Below, in pieces: positions 61,163 through 64,000 of a stretch of DNA of 64,000 nucleotides. This DNA is from Cerasicoccus arenae (lineage in GTDB: Bacteria > Verrucomicrobiota > Verrucomicrobiia > Opitutales > Cerasicoccaceae): contig NZ_BMXG01000003.1 in NCBI RefSeq assembly GCF_014651635.1, forward strand, positions 126,591 through 190,590, given 5' to 3'. Each line of letters begins with the position of its first letter. Position 1 is the first letter of the stretch. Position numbers and translations under genes: made by a program. Below the pieces are notes generated by a model. It saw only the letters and a program-made list of their open reading frames with translations. It was not told the origin of the DNA and did not search any database.

Positions 61163-62533
61163 ATGAGCGCTAACGCATCCACAGGCAGACTTCCCCGCCG
61201 CACATTTTTGCGTGGCATGGGCTCGGTGATTGCGTTGCCGATGCTCTTTTCGCTGCCTGCTCGCCTGCTCGCCAATACGACTGCGCCAGCGACACCATTT
61301 GGCTGCACGCCTGCGGGAAATCCACTGCGGGTGGGGTTCATTTACCACCCCAATGGTGTGATTCACGAGAACTGGTTTCCCGCCAGCGCGGGGGCGCTCA
61401 AGCAACTGCCGCCGACCTTGGAGCCATTGTCCGAGCTGCGCGAACACGTGCAGGTCCTCTCTGGCCTCAAGCATGATAACGCGAATGGAAACGGCGATGG
61501 GGCCGGGGATCATGCCCGCGCGAATGCCACGTTTTTAACCGGTGCCCAAGCTCGGAAAACCGGCGGGGAAGACATCATGGCAGGTACGTCGATTGACCAG
61601 GTGCTGGCCCGCAAGATGGAAGGCGTTACCCCGCTGCCGTCGCTTGAGCTGTCGTGCAGCAGTCGCCGCAAAACGGGCTCTTGCGACAGTGGTTACAGCT
61701 GCGCCTACCAGTATAATCTTTCGTGGCGGACGCCCAACTCGCCGAATATGCCGGAGGTCAATCCTAGGATGGCCTTTGAGCGACTGTTCGGCGCAAACAA
61801 TGCCCAAGAGCGCCATTTGGTAGCCCAACGTTGGGCGCGCAGACAGAGTGTGCTCGACGGTGTGCGAGACGACACACGCCGCCTTTATCGTCAGGTTTCC
61901 GTTGATGAGCGGGGTAAGCTCGAAGCCTATTTGGAAGCCGTTCGCTCAGTCGAAAGCCGCATCCAGACGAATCTCGACGCCCCTCGTCCGCCGGAGGATT
62001 ATGATGCTCCAGTTGGCGTGCCGCCCGATCATAGTGCCTATCTGGACGCCATGTTTGACCTGCTGGCGCTCGCTTATTCGACGGACTCCACCCGCGTGGC
62101 CACGCTGATGCTGGCCCATGACGGCAGTGATCAGACTTTCCCCGAGATCGATGTGCGCGGCAGCCACCATCAGCTGTCTCACCACGAAAATGACGCAGAG
62201 AAGATTGAGAACCTCAAGCGCATTGACCGTTTTTACATGGAGGCCTACAGTCGGTTTTTAACGAAGCTCGCCAACACGCCCGATGGCGAATCCAGCAAGC
62301 TGATTGATTCCTGCCTGCTGGTTTATGGCGGTGGCATTAGCGACGGCAATCGCCACAACCATGACAACCTGCCAGTCTTGTTGGCAGGATCAGGCGGCGG
62401 CCAAATTAAGGGTGGGCAACATGTGCGCTACAACGATACGCCCATGTGTAATTTTTACGTGGACCTTGCCCGCCGCTTCGGCGTCGAGCTGGATTCGTTC
62501 GGCGACAGCACCGGTCAGCTCAAGTTGGCTTAG
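61163..62533 (+). CDS. DUF1552 family protein with Tat signal
   Basis: A 456-residue exported protein. The twin-arginine signal contains RRTFLRG (residues 12-18) and ends near LLANT, so it is probably folded before export. The body carries DUF1552 blocks such as FIYHPNGVIHENWFP, LSGLKHDNANG, DHARANATFLTG and DSCLLVYGGGISDGNRHNHD, a sulfatase-like (DUF1501-related) layout. It follows the DUF1592 gene after about 48 bp on the same strand. The two families almost always occur together, and their joint activity is unknown. Confidence 0.93.
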   Translation: MSANASTGRLPRRTFLRGMGSVIALPMLFSLPARLLANTTAPATPFGCTPAGNPLRVGFIYHPNGVIHENWFPASAGALKQLPPTLEPLSELREHVQVLSGLKHDNANGNGDGAGDHARANATFLTGAQARKTGGEDIMAGTSIDQVLARKMEGVTPLPSLELSCSSRRKTGSCDSGYSCAYQYNLSWRTPNSPNMPEVNPRMAFERLFGANNAQERHLVAQRWARRQSVLDGVRDDTRRLYRQVSVDERGKLEAYLEAVRSVESRIQTNLDAPRPPEDYDAPVGVPPDHSAYLDAMFDLLALAYSTDSTRVATLMLAHDGSDQTFPEIDVRGSHHQLSHHENDAEKIENLKRIDRFYMEAYSRFLTKLANTPDGESSKLIDSCLLVYGGGISDGNRHNHDNLPVLLAGSGGGQIKGGQHVRYNDTPMCNFYVDLARRFGVELDSFGDSTGQLKLA

Positions 62534-63090
62534 GCGCTTTTCTTCGCCGCGGAGGCCAGAGTGAGGAGGGTCATGCCGCCCATCAGGAAGTTCACGCCCA
62601 CGATCAGGCCGATGAACCAGTGTGCGGCGCTCGGCCACTCCGAGAAGACGATGCCTGCAATGATCAGTCCGAAAATGCCGTTCATGAAGATGATGCCGCG
62701 CCCTGGAAGATGCTGTCCTTGGGCGGCGGCGAGCAGCTTGAAGATACCGTCGATCAGATAAAAAATTGCTAGGAGGCCGGTTAGCGCGATCACGCCAATG
62801 ACGGGTTGGGCAATGAGCAATGCGCCGACAATCGCTGCGAGCACACTACTAATGAGCGCCCAGCCGTAGCCTTTGACGGTGATGTGAGAAAAGGCCGACA
62901 CTGCTTGGAGGATGCCGCCGATTAAAAGTAACCAACCAAGAAACAGCTCTAGCCCAAGGGAGAATACGCCAGGAAGCATTACTGCCAACACGCCCAAGAT
63001 GATCAAAATGATCCCGGCAAGCTGCGCCTGAGACGCGTTTTTCTTCAGTTTTTCCGGATCGATGCCGGCAAAGGGGCTTTTGAGATTCAT
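62530..63090 (-). CDS. HdeD family membrane protein (DUF308)
   Basis: A 186-residue protein with six membrane helices in two repeated sets (IILIILGVLAVMLPGVF, FLGWLLLIGGILQAV, LLAIFYLIDGIFKLL), which is the DUF308/HdeD pattern. The E. coli HdeD protein helps survival in acid at high cell density; the role here is unknown. A cytoplasmic N-terminus (SPFAGIDPEKLKKNASQ) precedes the first helix. Its stop overlaps the DUF1552 stop by 4 bp in opposite orientation. Confidence 0.88.
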   Translation of the reverse strand: MNLKSPFAGIDPEKLKKNASQAQLAGIILIILGVLAVMLPGVFSLGLELFLGWLLLIGGILQAVSAFSHITVKGYGWALISSVLAAIVGALLIAQPVIGVIALTGLLAIFYLIDGIFKLLAAAQGQHLPGRGIIFMNGIFGLIIAGIVFSEWPSAAHWFIGLIVGVNFLMGGMTLLTLASAAKKSA

Positions 63091-63172
63091 TGGATTGAAT
63101 GGATTGGGATTCGTCAGATTGTTCGTCGTTCGGGGCGTGAGAACTCACGTTGCCAAAATCGACGAAGAGCCT

Positions 63173-64000
63173 TTATTTATACTGCATGTCTTTGGCGGCG
63201 AGGGTCTGAGTCCAGAGCTGTTCGCCCAAGGTGTCGTAAACGGTCAGGGTCAACTGGCGATTGTCCTCGGGTCCGTGGAACTTCATGACCGCGAATTGGC
63301 GCTTGAAGGTCGCGGTGCTGGGCACGCGGTAGAAATTGAGTTCACTACTGCTGTCAGCCGGGCGGTCAGTCAGTGGGCCGAGGGTCAGTTCGTAAAGGTC
63401 AGGTGCATTGGCGCGAACCATTTTGGTGAGTTCACCGAAGTCCTTGCCACCCGCTACGAAAATGAGGCCGCCGATATTGTCGCTCTTGAGTGCATCGAGC
63501 ATGGCGTCGCGCTCATGCTTGGCAATCTTGTGATTGCGGGGGGAGTCCGAGGGGCTGAGCGCGGGCGAGCCGGTGACGACTACCTTGAAGGTCGCGGTGC
63601 TTTCACGAAGGGCTTGGCGGAGCCAATCGAGCTGATCGTCCCCCATGATTTTTCGCCACTTGTCGACGTCGTGCGCGAGATCGCGTGAGCTGCGGTCGTC
63701 GAGCAGGAAGAATTCGGCATCACCATAGCGGATCGAGGTTGCGGTGCCATCGACGCTGGGGGCTGCTGGCGGATTGGCCCAAAAGAGTTCAAAGACGTTC
63801 TGAGCGTCCTCGAGATTGCGGAAATGTTTGCCTGTGTTGGCGGGGCCAAAGTCGGATTCGCTCCAGACAGCGGCTTGGGGCACGGCGGCCAACAAGGGCT
63901 GTAGCTCCGGCTGGGCGCGGTTCTGGCTGTAACGGGCGATCATGCCTTCGCGGGAACCCCAGTCGGGCTCGCGGAGGGCGACGTTGTTACCCGCCCAGAT
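63173..64000 (-). CDS. PhoD-like phosphatase family protein with altered active site, partial
   Basis: The last 275 residues of a larger protein whose start lies past the window edge; the frame is open through 64000 (the end reads IWAGNNVALREPDWG). Family features are REGMIARYSQNRAQPELQPL, RYGDAEFFLLDDRSSRD and ELTLGPLTDRP. In active PhoD-like phosphatases an aspartate/histidine pair occurs in a W-D-D-H-D block and in G-D-R-H; here these read VWSESDFGP and VAGGKDFGEL. The metal ligands therefore appear lost. It is probably a periplasmic protein that no longer cleaves phosphoesters. Confidence 0.85.
   Translation of the reverse strand: MWAGNNVALREPDWGSREGMIARYSQNRAQPELQPLLAAVPQAAVWSESDFGPANTGKHFRNLEDAQNVFELFWANPPAAPSVDGTATSIRYGDAEFFLLDDRSSRDLAHDVDKWRKIMGDDQLDWLRQALRESTATFKVVVTGSPALSPSDSPRNHKIAKHERDAMLDALKSDNIGGLIFVAGGKDFGELTKMVRANAPDLYELTLGPLTDRPADSSSELNFYRVPSTATFKRQFAVMKFHGPEDNRQLTLTVYDTLGEQLWTQTLAAKDMQYK

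Noticed and set aside
1-64000. rRNA, tRNA, CRISPR arrays, insertion sequences, prophage genes
   Set aside because: Intergenic regions were read for these and none was recognised; weak or unusual RNA genes could be missed without a covariance search.

Overview
The window looks like chromosomal DNA of a Verrucomicrobiota bacterium, probably of the Opitutae (inference). The supporting signs are a PEP-CTERM secreted protein, a Minf_1886-family protein, an adjacent DUF1592-type cytochrome and DUF1552 pair (families typical of Planctomycetes and Verrucomicrobia), an SHD1-like secreted protein, and a Wsp-like chemosensory operon. No rRNA, tRNA, CRISPR array, insertion sequence or prophage was recognised.

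Layout. 1-2000: an AT-rich stretch of small orphan genes, all on the minus strand, that looks acquired; only a DUF2164 protein is recognisable. 2300-7270: a PAP2-type lipid phosphatase/transferase, a polysaccharide deacetylase, two unlike 6-phosphogluconate dehydrogenases (one predicted to use NAD, one NADP) and a PEP-CTERM protein between them. 7460-12020, minus strand: cardiolipin synthase, a TonB-dependent receptor and a small secreted protein. 12100-23050: mostly housekeeping genes: DUF429, purE, menD and menF (menaquinone), metG, a 2Fe-2S ferredoxin, an Smr-domain protein, a lipoprotein, purK, a CorC/CNNM-type membrane protein and hisC.

23232-36238 is the most striking part. One plus-strand run with mostly 4-bp overlaps encodes two methyl-accepting proteins, CheW, CheR with TPRs, a second CheW and a hybrid CheA with two Hpt domains and a receiver. 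That is the order of the Pseudomonas wspA-wspE genes, but no CheB (WspF) and no GGDEF regulator (WspR) follow. Instead come a WecG/TagA-type glycosyltransferase and a CHASE2-type adenylate cyclase. I infer a sensory array that may control cell-surface polysaccharide, perhaps through cAMP. Long C tracts in cheR (two runs of C10) raise the possibility of phase variation.

36300-49600: a cystathionine gamma-synthase-like enzyme, a beta-helix protein, YqgE/AlgH, a soluble GspG-like protein, dCMP deaminase, a rhomboid protein, prfB with its programmed frameshift site, a relic of a VOC gene, a periplasmic-binding-domain sensor kinase, obgE, trpD and glmM. A 114-bp imperfect palindrome lies between glmM and a NhaC antiporter gene. 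51700-57800: a surface-glycan neighbourhood (GDSL-like secreted protein, heparinase-like lipoprotein, FkbM methyltransferase, deacetylase, GT10 fucosyltransferase). 57800-64000: Minf_1886, DCC thioredoxin-like protein, the DUF1592/DUF1552 pair, HdeD, and a PhoD-like protein, cut by the window end, that has lost the usual metal-binding residues.

All calls come from reading the sequence; no database search was run.
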